The translations under genes and the position numbers were made by a program. DNA of 13,315 bases, from NCBI GenBank assembly GCA_964526635.1, contig CAZGLR010000093.1, positions 1 through 13,315 on the forward strand, read 5' to 3'. Positions 1 through 6,267 of the stretch are shown here, piece after piece. The notes beneath the pieces are model-generated. The model saw only the letters and a program-made list of their open reading frames with translations. It did no database searches and was not told the DNA's origin. How positions within the stretch are numbered: the stretch's first letter is position 1; every line of letters begins with the position of its first letter. This stretch comes from CAZGLR01 sp964526635. GTDB lineage: Bacteria > Zixibacteria > MSB-5A5 > GN15 > JAAZOE01.

Positions 1-713
1 TCTCGATTTTTCTCTCGGCCGGTATTACCGATGTCACCCTCGTGACCAATCCGCATCATCTCGAAGCGTTTCGTCACGCCCTGTCGATGGGGATCGGGCT
101 TGAATTCGAGCATTTGCGTCTTATTCCGCAAACCGATGAAAAGCCGGGAATAGCCGGGTCGATTCAAATGATGCCTCCCCAATTTCGTCGTGGTCCCTAT
201 ATGCTGGTTTTGGCCGACAACCTGGTCGGCGGTTCGGTGGAGCCCTTTCGAAAGGAGTTCGAACAGGACCCCGATTCAGCGATGATTTTCGTGACCGAAA
301 TGCAGTCGGTTGAATCCTTTGGTGTGGCCCATTTCGAGGGCGGCAAACTGACCCGCATCGAGGAAAAACCGGAAAATACGAAGTCGCATATGGCTATCCC
401 CGGTATATATTTTTTCCCCAAAGATGTTTTCGATATTGCCGAAAAAGTGGAACCATCATCACGCGGCGAGTATGAAGTGACCGATATCTTGTTGGCGTAT
501 CTTCGTCAGGAGCGCCTTCGTTACAGCGAACTTCCGTTCTGGTGGATCGACGCCGGCACGCACGAATCGCTGGCCCGGGCCAGGTATATGATATGCGCCG
601 AGGATCCCGCTGGGCGTTTTGCGGCCGAAGAGGAAGAGATGGAGATAGAAATACCGGATAGTGGCGATCGAGGTGATTTCCCGCCGCCGTCCCCAAATCG
701 TTTCGATGTTTAA
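1..713 (+). CDS. Sugar-1-phosphate nucleotidyltransferase, RmlA-like (5' end outside window)
   Basis: Likely transfers a nucleotidyl group to a sugar 1-phosphate (RmlA type: glucose-1-phosphate plus dTTP gives dTDP-glucose), in the cytoplasm, feeding polysaccharide or O-antigen synthesis. The reading frame is open from base 3, and its first residues (SIFLSAGITDVTLV) align with about residue 41 of RmlA. The start codon and the GxGTRL nucleotide-binding loop are therefore outside the window, and the in-frame GTG at 42 is internal. Visible family motifs are ADN (RmlA has GDN; the metal-binding Asp is kept), FGVAHFEGGKLTRIEEKP, SRGEYEVTDI and WIDAGTHESL (second metal-binding Asp). After that motif the protein has only about 40 residues, with an acidic EEEEMEIEIP tail. 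It therefore lacks the C-terminal domain of long RmlA and resembles short forms. Substrate and nucleotide cannot be fixed from sequence. The stop lies 6 bases from the stop of the convergent gene, with no terminator hairpin between. Confidence 0.88.
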   Translation, partial: SIFLSAGITDVTLVTNPHHLEAFRHALSMGIGLEFEHLRLIPQTDEKPGIAGSIQMMPPQFRRGPYMLVLADNLVGGSVEPFRKEFEQDPDSAMIFVTEMQSVESFGVAHFEGGKLTRIEEKPENTKSHMAIPGIYFFPKDVFDIAEKVEPSSRGEYEVTDILLAYLRQERLRYSELPFWWIDAGTHESLARARYMICAEDPAGRFAAEEEEMEIEIPDSGDRGDFPPPSPNRFDV

Positions 714-719
714 ATTGTA

Positions 720-1388
720 TTATCCCGCCTGCTTATGACGGTTGGCATATCCGGCCCGCATAAAATCGAATATCTTCTTGGCCTTTTTGGGGCCGACGCC
801 CTCGATTTCGTTTAATTCCTCAAGTGTAGCCGTAAACAACCGCGACAGCGTTCTGAAATGCAAAAGCATTGAGCGGGCCAGGGCCGGTCCGACATCGGGT
901 AAAAGCCGCACGATCATCTCCTGATTGTCGGTACCTTCAGCCGTTTCTGCCGAATATGCCGCCGAGAGATCATCGGCCGAGACCGGTGATTCAATCTGAC
1001 CGGAGAGCATAAACAACAACTGGGCGGTTTCGATTTCATTGGCGGTGGTCAAAATCGGAATACGATTTATCGCCGAGATGAATATATGGGCGGCGTGGCG
1101 CACGGTAATATCAAGGGTCGGATCAGCCAGGGGATCACCGCCCTCGATGATGATAATCGGATTGATGAATTCTCTTTTGAGTTCGAGAACTTCTCTGTAA
1201 ACACGGCGGCTTTTCAATGCTTCGGTGAATTCATCAGCGGTCTGATACCAGATACCGATATTAGATGACAGCACAAACTCGCCGCGGCGCAACGACAAAA
1301 ACCGGATATTGGTGTCGAGATCGGCCAGAAGCCGCGCCACCGGGTTTTTTCGCAGTCGCGAACTGATGATGATACTGAAGTTATTCAT
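720..1388 (-). CDS. XPF/ERCC4-family protein with HhH tail, degenerate nuclease site
   Basis: 222 residues with the layout of short archaeal XPF: an ERCC4-type nuclease-fold domain (about residues 4-135), then a tandem helix-hairpin-helix DNA-binding domain (about 152-212; LLPDVGPALARSMLLHF and IEGVGPKKAKKI). Active relatives carry VDxRE, GD and ERKxxxD. Aligned here they read IISSRL (Asp to Ser9, Glu to Leu12), GE (Asp to Glu37) and WYQTADE (ERK to Trp47-Tyr48-Gln49, final Asp to Glu53). The surrounding fold residues are kept, including NPIIIIEGG and the ETAQLLF helix. I infer a catalytically dead, DNA-binding or partner subunit, as ERCC1 and FAAP24 are in eukaryotes. The frame could open at a TTG at 1418, but the ATG at 1388 is preferred: it has GAGGG 7 bases upstream, and the domain begins right after it. 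The gene is leftward, downstream of rarA and a terminator, so probably transcribed from its own promoter. Family call is firm; function is unknown. Confidence 0.85.
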   Translation of the reverse strand: MNNFSIIISSRLRKNPVARLLADLDTNIRFLSLRRGEFVLSSNIGIWYQTADEFTEALKSRRVYREVLELKREFINPIIIIEGGDPLADPTLDITVRHAAHIFISAINRIPILTTANEIETAQLLFMLSGQIESPVSADDLSAAYSAETAEGTDNQEMIVRLLPDVGPALARSMLLHFRTLSRLFTATLEELNEIEGVGPKKAKKIFDFMRAGYANRHKQAG

Positions 1389-1477
1389 GTTGCTTCCCTC
1401 GTTTTGTGTGAGGTCCAATGTCGGTGCCGTATACCGGAAATCTTGTGGATCAGGGGTGTGGAATTATTGCTTCAATT

Positions 1478-1507
1478 ATTATAACGTTTGAGCACTGATT
1501 TTGTTCG
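1478..1507 (-). promoter_or_regulatory. Candidate sigma-70 promoter of the XPF-like gene
   Basis: On the minus strand there is a perfect -10 hexamer TATAAT (plus-strand 1478-1483), with a weak -35 (CGAACA, 1502-1507) 18 bases upstream. The site lies between the terminator of the upstream gene and the XPF-like start, leaving a leader of roughly 80 bases. A short direct repeat AATTATT-GCTTC-AATTATT (1462-1480) overlaps the -10. Only the -10 is convincing. Confidence 0.35.
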
Positions 1508-1530
1508 AGTAATCCGGCGGGATAAGGCAA

Positions 1531-1562
1531 CAAAAACGCCCCCGGTTGAAACCGGGGGCGTT
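1531..1562 (-). terminator. Rho-independent terminator of the 1569-2840 gene
   Basis: A perfect 12-bp stem (AACGCCCCCGGT at 1535-1546 pairing with 1551-1562) has a 4-base loop. Read on the minus strand it is followed by a T-run (TTTTTGTTG). It starts 6 bases beyond the stop codon of the leftward gene. The plus-strand reading has no T-tract, so it is one-directional. Confidence 0.9.
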
Positions 1563-1568
1563 GTAACA

Positions 1569-2840
1569 TCAGGTTTTGCGTTCTTTCTTTTGCGCCGCGG
1601 GAAAAAGAACGTTGTTCAGTATCAGGCGATATCCCGGCGAGTGCTTGTGCAACTCCAGTTCGGTCGGCGGATCGTGGACCATGTGACGGTAATCTTCGGG
1701 ATCATGACCCGATAAAAACGTAAAGGTCCCGCGACCATGGTTGCCATGGATATACCGCACTTCATCGTACTCCAGTGGTTGGCCCAGGACGATAACAAAT
1801 TTTTTCAGAAGCGATTTGCGGAGACCGGTAGTCTGTCCCATGAAACCGCCTACCGCCCCGGTATGGCACTGCACCAGCATGGTCGGTACGGGATCGAATT
1901 TGGCCGAGAATTCAAAGAGAAAGAAAATATCATCATCGGGCAGCGTAAACCGTTCCAGTCGATCGGGGTAGGTGTCGATGTTGCTGTGACGGTACCGCAT
2001 CGGGTCCAGTTCGAGTGTGAAATTCTCATAGGCCAGAGTGGCCGAAAAATCAAGCTTGCTCTGGCAGCCCGGGTCAATGGGATCGCCATCGAATACCGCC
2101 GGGACAATATCGGTCGAATGTGCGGCCAGGGCAATATCAAGCGTTTCAGCGGCACTGCACATGGCAAATAAAAATCCGCCGCGGGTCACGTAGTCTTTTA
2201 TCGTGCGGGCGACCGCTTTTTTGCATTCACTGACCTTATTGAAACCAAGTTTGCGCGCCATAGCCTCGTTCGTGGCGACATCCTGCTGATACCAGAGCTG
2301 ATTATGAAATGAGGCATAGAATTTGCCGTACTGGCCGGTAAAATCTTCATGATGCAGGTGCAGCCAGTCGTACTGCTCCAGTTCGCCATTGAGGACTTCT
2401 TCGTCCCAAAGCATATCATAGGGAATTTCGGCGTATTCGAGAGCCAAACGGACAGCATCGTCCCAGGGTTGAAGCGTTGAGGGCGAATATACCGCCACGT
2501 TGGGAGCTTTTTCCAGGCGGGCTCGCTCCATGTTCTCGACTTCGATCGTGCGGAAAACCTCGGCCACCGCCGCACTGCTCACCGGTTCGAAGCCGACGCC
2601 GCGGATCAGGCAGAGATCACGGTTGCCGGGATTATCGTCGATTAAAAATGATCCCGCGCGGTAATTGAGAAGCCATTCGGCCTGCTGATTGTCTTTCAGG
2701 CAGGCATAGATGACGCCATAGGCTTTGAGATGGTCGGTCTGGACATCATCCATCGGGATCAAAAGCATCCCGGCGAGGATATTCCCTGTAAATATGAGAA
2801 GAAAGAGTCCGGTTAGAAGTATGCGCATCATCATGGTCAT
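1569..2840 (-). CDS. Secreted protein of the misnamed 'asparagine synthetase B' family, GATase1-like
   Basis: 423 residues with an N-terminal signal peptide (hydrophobic core about 6-22, likely cut near ILAG). I recognise a family common in Bacteroidota and relatives that databases often label 'asparagine synthetase B'. The protein has neither the N-terminal nucleophile Cys glutaminase domain nor the ATP-pyrophosphatase domain of AsnB, and it is exported, so that name should not be trusted. Family-typical blocks are LLIPMDDVQTDHLKAYGV (26-43), YDWLHLHHEDFTGQYGKFYAS (157-177), GGFLFAMCSAAETLDIALAA (221-240), GHDPEDY (378-384) and SPGYRLILNNVLFPA (401-415). The segment VAVYSP...YDWLHLHH...GGFLFAMCSA resembles a class I glutamine-amidotransferase-like fold, with Cys228 at the nucleophile-elbow position. 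That is inference. It follows rarA by 55 bases on the same strand. The start could be ATG 2840 or 2834; neither has a strong Shine-Dalgarno sequence. Function unknown. Confidence 0.82.
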   Translation of the reverse strand: MTMMMRILLTGLFLLIFTGNILAGMLLIPMDDVQTDHLKAYGVIYACLKDNQQAEWLLNYRAGSFLIDDNPGNRDLCLIRGVGFEPVSSAAVAEVFRTIEVENMERARLEKAPNVAVYSPSTLQPWDDAVRLALEYAEIPYDMLWDEEVLNGELEQYDWLHLHHEDFTGQYGKFYASFHNQLWYQQDVATNEAMARKLGFNKVSECKKAVARTIKDYVTRGGFLFAMCSAAETLDIALAAHSTDIVPAVFDGDPIDPGCQSKLDFSATLAYENFTLELDPMRYRHSNIDTYPDRLERFTLPDDDIFFLFEFSAKFDPVPTMLVQCHTGAVGGFMGQTTGLRKSLLKKFVIVLGQPLEYDEVRYIHGNHGRGTFTFLSGHDPEDYRHMVHDPPTELELHKHSPGYRLILNNVLFPAAQKKERKT

Positions 2841-2866
2841 CCCATACAGTTGTTTCGAAGTAATGA

Positions 2867-2880
2867 ATCAGTTATCAGTT
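2867..2880. repeat. Tandem heptamer ATCAGTT x2
   Basis: Two abutting copies of ATCAGTT lie in the 55-base gap between the rarA stop and the next leftward gene, followed by a similar ACAGGTT. It is too short to assign a role and may be chance or a slippage product. Confidence 0.5.
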
Positions 2881-2895
2881 ACAGGTTATACGCTG

Positions 2896-4257
2896 TTATC
2901 GGCCGGAGTTTTCATCTTTGGCATCTTTTGGAGCCGTTTCCTTCCGATATTTCCGGAAAGCCGCCATGTACTGCGCAATCTTCCGCTCACGGCCCCGGTC
3001 GGTCGGATGATAATACTGATGATCCCTGATATTATCCGGCAAAAAGGTCTGCTCGACAAATGGCGTATCCGAATCGGGTGGATAAATATATCCCTCGCCA
3101 TAGCCGATGTCTTTCATCAGCCGGGTCGGGGCATTACGAATGTGCAGCGGCACCGGGAGATTTTCGGTTTCCTCGACCACGCCAAGAACTTTGCCGAAGG
3201 CCCGGTATATCGAAACCGACTTGGGGGCAGTAGCCAGATACACTACTGCCTGCGCAATCGCCAGTTCGCCCTCGGGATACCCCAGCAAACGATATGATTC
3301 CAGCGCCGACATGCAAAAAGTCAGAGCAAAGGGATCAGCCATACCGACATCCTCTGAGGCAAAACGGACCAGGCGGCGCAAAATATAAATCGGATCTTCA
3401 CCGCCGCGCAGCATGCGGGCCAGCCAGTACAGGCCGGCATCGACATCGCCGCCGCGCAACGATTTATGTAAAGCCGAGATGATGTTGTAATGCTCTTCGG
3501 CCGATTTATCGTAAATCACCGCGCGCCGACCGATGACGGCTTTGAGCCGATCGGTAGTGATCTCAGTGCGATCGTCGATTTCAGACGCCGCTGTCTCGAG
3601 GATAGACAATGCCCGGCGGGCGTCGCCATCAGCATACTCGGCCAGCGTATCGAGGGCGTTGGCCGCGATAGTCAGATTTTGCCGGCCCAGTCCGCGGTTA
3701 TTGTCGACCAGCGCGCTTCGAAGAATCTTCTTGATATGCTCCGCCGTGAGGCGTTCCAACACATAGACCTGCACCCGCGAGAGCAGCGGTGTATTGACTT
3801 CGAACGAGGGATTTTCGGTGGTGGCGCCAATCAGTATGATCGAGCCATCCTCTACATATGGCAAAAACGCATCCTGCTGGGCTTTGTTGAAGCGATGAAT
3901 TTCATCGATGAAGAGATAAGTCTGGGTGCCATACATTGCTTTTCGCTTGCGGGCCATGGCGATAACTTCCTTGAGTTCCTTAATTGAGGAAATCACGGCC
4001 GAATAGGGAAAAAATTCGCCCCGGCAGGTGACAGCGATAATATGGGCCAGGGTGGTTTTGCCGCTGCCCGGCGGCCCCCAGAAAATCAGCGAGGTTACCC
4101 GGCCCTGTTCGATAGCACGGCGAAGCGGCATACCGGCACCGATGACCTTCTCCTGACCAACAAACTCATCCAGCGTCCGCGGTCGCATGCGATCTGCCAG
4201 CGGTCGCAACCGTTCGCCATCGGCGGCCTGTTCTGGTGATGGTTCAAACATATCCAT
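2896..4257 (-). CDS. rarA: Replication-associated recombination protein A (RarA/MgsA AAA+ ATPase)
   Basis: A cytoplasmic AAA+ ATPase of the RarA/MgsA/WRNIP1 family that acts at stalled replication forks, binding SSB and single-stranded DNA ends. The 453 residues compare with about 447 in E. coli. Visible motifs are an N-terminal PLADRMRPRTLDEFVGQ block (20-35), Walker A GPPGSGKT (61-68), Walker B LFIDEIHRF (115-123), sensor 1 GATTENPSF (144-152) and a likely arginine finger in LLSR (Arg161). The C-terminal half has the family's tetramerisation region, with YWLARMLRGGEDPIYILRRLVRFASED, and the motif YYHPTDRGRE near the end. The ATG at 4257 is preceded by AAGG about 6 bases upstream; an ATG two codons in is an equal alternative. 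It is the first of two closely spaced leftward genes, and the next shows no functional link. Nothing is truncated or mutated. Confidence 0.96.
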   Translation of the reverse strand: MDMFEPSPEQAADGERLRPLADRMRPRTLDEFVGQEKVIGAGMPLRRAIEQGRVTSLIFWGPPGSGKTTLAHIIAVTCRGEFFPYSAVISSIKELKEVIAMARKRKAMYGTQTYLFIDEIHRFNKAQQDAFLPYVEDGSIILIGATTENPSFEVNTPLLSRVQVYVLERLTAEHIKKILRSALVDNNRGLGRQNLTIAANALDTLAEYADGDARRALSILETAASEIDDRTEITTDRLKAVIGRRAVIYDKSAEEHYNIISALHKSLRGGDVDAGLYWLARMLRGGEDPIYILRRLVRFASEDVGMADPFALTFCMSALESYRLLGYPEGELAIAQAVVYLATAPKSVSIYRAFGKVLGVVEETENLPVPLHIRNAPTRLMKDIGYGEGYIYPPDSDTPFVEQTFLPDNIRDHQYYHPTDRGRERKIAQYMAAFRKYRKETAPKDAKDENSGR

Positions 4258-4579
4258 AAGGCCTTAATATAATGAAAGATGATGACGATCCTACGGTGCC
4301 GTATCACTTTTTTTTGGGATATCTCAACGTGGTGTGATATAACCATGTCAGTTCCTCATACACCCTCTCTAATTTCGTAAATCGTTGATAAGCATATTGT
4401 TTTCATGGAATCGTTATAGCTCGTTCATGTTACCGTACTCACGGGTGTCAGTAATGTGGACAATATTAATCTACGAACAATTGGTGGGGATGAGCAAGCG
4501 GCCGGAGGAGAAGGAGTCTGTACGTGTAAGTCGTTGTGAATCTATAGATAGCGAAAATAGACATATAATACCCCCGAAG
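4258..4579. other. Gene-free stretch between rarA and the PEP-CTERM gene
   Basis: AT-rich sequence holding the upstream regions of two divergent genes. I see no credible protein: small frames here have no recognisable content or convincing ribosome binding site. Items seen: an A/T-run at 4308-4315 beside a short inverted repeat (TACGGTGCCGTA, 4292-4303) too small for a terminator; a TGTC-N9-GACA repeat (4446-4462); a purine-rich GGAGGAGAAGGAG at 4503-4515 that leads only to GTG-TAA; and an isolated perfect TATAAT at 4564-4569 lacking a good -35 at normal spacing. Confidence 0.6.
4446..4462. promoter_or_regulatory. Possible enhancer-binding-protein site upstream of the -24/-12 promoter
   Basis: TGTC-N9-GACA, a short interrupted inverted repeat, is centred about 127 bases upstream of the -24 GG. 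That is the distance at which sigma-54 activators usually bind. The arms are only 4 bp and I know of no matching consensus, so this is a positional guess. Confidence 0.22.
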
Positions 4580-4595
4580 TGGCATAACAATTGCT
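4580..4595 (+). promoter_or_regulatory. Sigma-54 (RpoN) type -24/-12 promoter
   Basis: TGGCATAACAATTGCT matches the sigma-54 consensus TGGCAC-N5-TTGCW at all but one of the specified positions. It has the diagnostic GG (4581-4582), exactly 10 bases, then GC (4593-4594). Transcription would start near 4606, giving a leader of about 41 bases that contains the GGAGG ribosome binding site. The element precedes a PEP-CTERM gene, and PEP-CTERM genes in several bacteria are controlled by RpoN with PrsK/PrsR. Confidence 0.72.
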
Positions 4596-4646
4596 GATCT
4601 TATACATGGAATATTGAACACGCGTTTTTCATCTATGGAGGAAACA

Positions 4647-5354
4647 ATGAACTTTCGAAACGTCTTGAATCTGGCCCTGGCTCTGCTGATCCTGACCGCG
4701 GCCAATGCTTATGCCGGCTACTCCTGGCATGCCACCAATATCAATGGCAACCAGGCTCCGCCGCCATACGGCCTTCGTCTCGATGGCTTCTTCACCGGTA
4801 GTGCCAGCGATGAAGTAACCTTCAGCTTCGATAACGTCTGGTTCCATGAATACGACGATAACACGGCTGAACTGGTCGGCGACATCTCAGTGGCCGAATT
4901 CAATAACACGGGCGGTCCGGGTGCCTATGCGTCTGACTGGATGCTTAATGTCCAGTTCGAGCGCCTGACCTCAGCCGCTGATCTGGCCAATATCGACCCG
5001 GGTCACTGGGATCCCAGCTGGCGCTATTACAAGATAGTCGACAATGGTATGGAACTGGTCAACAAGGCTGACGCCAATGATAACGCCACGCTGTGGACGT
5101 ATCCTTTCGATTTGACCAAACCGTTCCAGGTGGGCGATGGCGCCAACGGCAAAAACAATAACTTCGGCGCATCCGGCTGGTTGAACTGGGAACATTATCT
5201 GGCTGACGGCACCACTATTGGTGATGTTGATCGTCATTATACTTCATCTGACTTCCTGATGGACCTGAATCCGATTCCGGAACCGAGCACAATCATGTTG
5301 TTCGGTCTGGGACTGATTCCGGTCGGTCTGAGTTTGCGCCGTTTCATGGGTTAA
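4647..5354 (+). CDS. PEP-CTERM sorting-domain protein, exported
   Basis: A 235-residue exported protein. It has a signal peptide (1-23, hydrophobic core LALALLILTA, likely cut after NAYA) and a C-terminal PEP-CTERM tail: IPEPST (210-215), a hydrophobic helix, then the basic end RRFMG. Such proteins are processed at the inner membrane by an exosortase (EpsH family) and usually associate with exopolysaccharide at the cell surface. The mature region is acidic and rich in Asn, Asp and aromatic residues, with a PPPYGLRLDGFF block that I recognise from other PEP-CTERM proteins of unknown function. An in-frame TTG at 4614 exists, but ATG 4647 is chosen because GGAGG (4637-4641) sits 5 bases before it and the signal peptide begins there. 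It is a single-gene unit between a sigma-54 type promoter and a terminator. No exosortase gene is in the window, so it is a remote substrate. Confidence 0.92.
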   Translation: MNFRNVLNLALALLILTAANAYAGYSWHATNINGNQAPPPYGLRLDGFFTGSASDEVTFSFDNVWFHEYDDNTAELVGDISVAEFNNTGGPGAYASDWMLNVQFERLTSAADLANIDPGHWDPSWRYYKIVDNGMELVNKADANDNATLWTYPFDLTKPFQVGDGANGKNNNFGASGWLNWEHYLADGTTIGDVDRHYTSSDFLMDLNPIPEPSTIMLFGLGLIPVGLSLRRFMG

Positions 5355-5379
5355 ACATCCCGCCGCCTTGGCAAATGTA

Positions 5380-5411
5380 ACCGGGGTCGCCTGCGCGACT
5401 CCGGTTTTTTT
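5380..5411 (+). terminator. Rho-independent terminator of the PEP-CTERM gene
   Basis: The stem ACCGG-G-GTCGC pairs with GCGAC-T-CCGGT (11 pairs including one G-U) around a CTGC loop. It is followed by TTTTTTT, then C and five more T. It begins 25 bases after the stop codon. Confidence 0.92.
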
Positions 5412-5490
5412 CTTTTTACCAAGAGACTTCCGAATTTTAAAAAACTCTAAAGCTTTTATCGAAAATATATCGTCAATTGCAAAAACGTTA

Positions 5491-5519
5491 TTGACCGACC
5501 GGTCGGTATTAATTAAAGT
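5491..5519 (+). promoter_or_regulatory. Candidate distal promoter with a palindromic TetR operator
   Basis: ACCGACCGGTCGGT (5494-5507) is a perfect 14-bp palindrome, the size and symmetry typical of TetR-family operators. It overlaps a -35-like TTGACC (5491-5496) and fills most of the 17-base spacer to a weak -10 TAAAGT (5514-5519). A bound repressor would block this promoter. The operator is convincing; the promoter hexamers are approximate. Confidence 0.65.
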
Positions 5520-5559
5520 ATAGATCCGGAATTAATAAAATGGCGGTTTTTTTTGAAAC

Positions 5560-5606
5560 TTGACTTGATATTAGACGTAAAGGTCATAACATGACCGATC
5601 AGTCAT
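5560..5606 (+). promoter_or_regulatory. Candidate proximal promoter and second TetR operator
   Basis: A -35 TTGACT (5560-5565) lies 18 bases from a weak -10 TCATAA (5584-5589). Overlapping its downstream edge are two interlocked inverted repeats: GGTCAT-AAC-ATGACC (5582-5596), perfect, and ATGACCGATCAGTCAT (5591-5606), symmetric except for one pair. They end 10 bases before the tetR ATG, so binding would repress the whole operon. The second repeat shares GACCG with the upstream operator. Confidence 0.6.
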
Positions 5607-5616
5607 ATGGTGAATT

Positions 5617-6267
5617 ATGAGTAGTGAAGATAAAAAACCGACCGAAATACGCAAGGAGCGCGAAAAGGAAGCGCGTCGCGACGCAATATTAAATGCGGCG
5701 GCCAATGTGTTTTCCGTCAAGGGTTTCCATGATGCCACCATCGATGAAATAGCGGCCGAGGCGGAACTGGCCAAGGGCACATTATATAACTACTATCGTG
5801 ATAAGCAGGATCTTTTCGTGTCGCTGTTGCGCTGGGGCAGCGAGCAGTTTATTGATTTGCTGGTCGATTCGATCGGCAGGTTTGACAGCCTAACGGCATT
5901 TATTTCGCACGTGTTGAGTTTTACTGTCAATGGTATGCTGGAGCACAAATATCTGACCAAAACTTTATTGTCGGTGGGGTCGCATATTTCAGATACCCTT
6001 CGTGAGGAATTGTTTGCTGATCTTAAAAAATGGCACACAGAGGTACCGCATATTCTGGCCGAGGCTATGGCGCAGTTGCCGGAGACCAAAGTGTTGCCGA
6101 TGGAAGAACGGCTGGTCGGGGCCAGGATGATGCTGGCTGCAGCCAAGATAATGTTTATGGCACGGGTGGCCGATGATACCGAGGCTGATCCCGGGCCGGA
6201 TGAAATAGATATTTATACCCGGTTTTTATGCCGGGCGTTAGGTACGGAGCGGATTTCATGCGAGTAA
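5617..6267 (+). CDS. TetR/AcrR-family transcriptional regulator of the efflux operon
   Basis: A 216-residue cytoplasmic repressor. The N-terminal TetR DNA-binding domain spans about residues 20-67, with the helix-turn-helix ATIDEIAAEAELAKGTLYNYY followed by RDKQDLF, the classical TetR signature. The rest is an all-helical ligand-binding and dimerisation domain, which is too variable to predict a ligand. As first gene of the operon, with palindromic operators immediately upstream, it very likely represses itself and the pump genes until a ligand releases it. It overlaps the next gene's start by 10 bases, so translation is probably coupled. The Shine-Dalgarno is weak (GGTG 4 bases before ATG). 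Confidence 0.93.
   Translation: MSSEDKKPTEIRKEREKEARRDAILNAAANVFSVKGFHDATIDEIAAEAELAKGTLYNYYRDKQDLFVSLLRWGSEQFIDLLVDSIGRFDSLTAFISHVLSFTVNGMLEHKYLTKTLLSVGSHISDTLREELFADLKKWHTEVPHILAEAMAQLPETKVLPMEERLVGARMMLAAAKIMFMARVADDTEADPGPDEIDIYTRFLCRALGTERISCE

Noticed and set aside
1569..2840. Annotation as asparagine synthetase B
   Set aside because: The protein is exported and has neither the N-terminal-Cys glutaminase domain nor the synthetase ATP-binding domain. The name appears to be a propagated error.
4292..4315. Inverted repeat TACGGTGCCGTA followed by a T-run as a terminator
   Set aside because: The stem is only 4-5 bp with almost no loop, and no gene ends nearby on that strand.
4564..4569. 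Perfect TATAAT as the main PEP-CTERM promoter
   Set aside because: No -35 match lies 16-19 bases upstream (the nearest TTGTGA is 24 away). The adjacent -24/-12 element explains the position better.
4385..4705. Small open frames on both strands (about 70-80 codons) in the gap before the PEP-CTERM gene
   Set aside because: No recognisable content, no good ribosome binding site at their starts, and they overlap the -24/-12 promoter or the PEP-CTERM coding region on the other strand.
5540..5563. Seven-codon frame (MAVFFET) upstream of tetR as a leader peptide
   Set aside because: No ribosome binding site, no attenuator structure and no biased amino-acid content. It lies over the promoter region.
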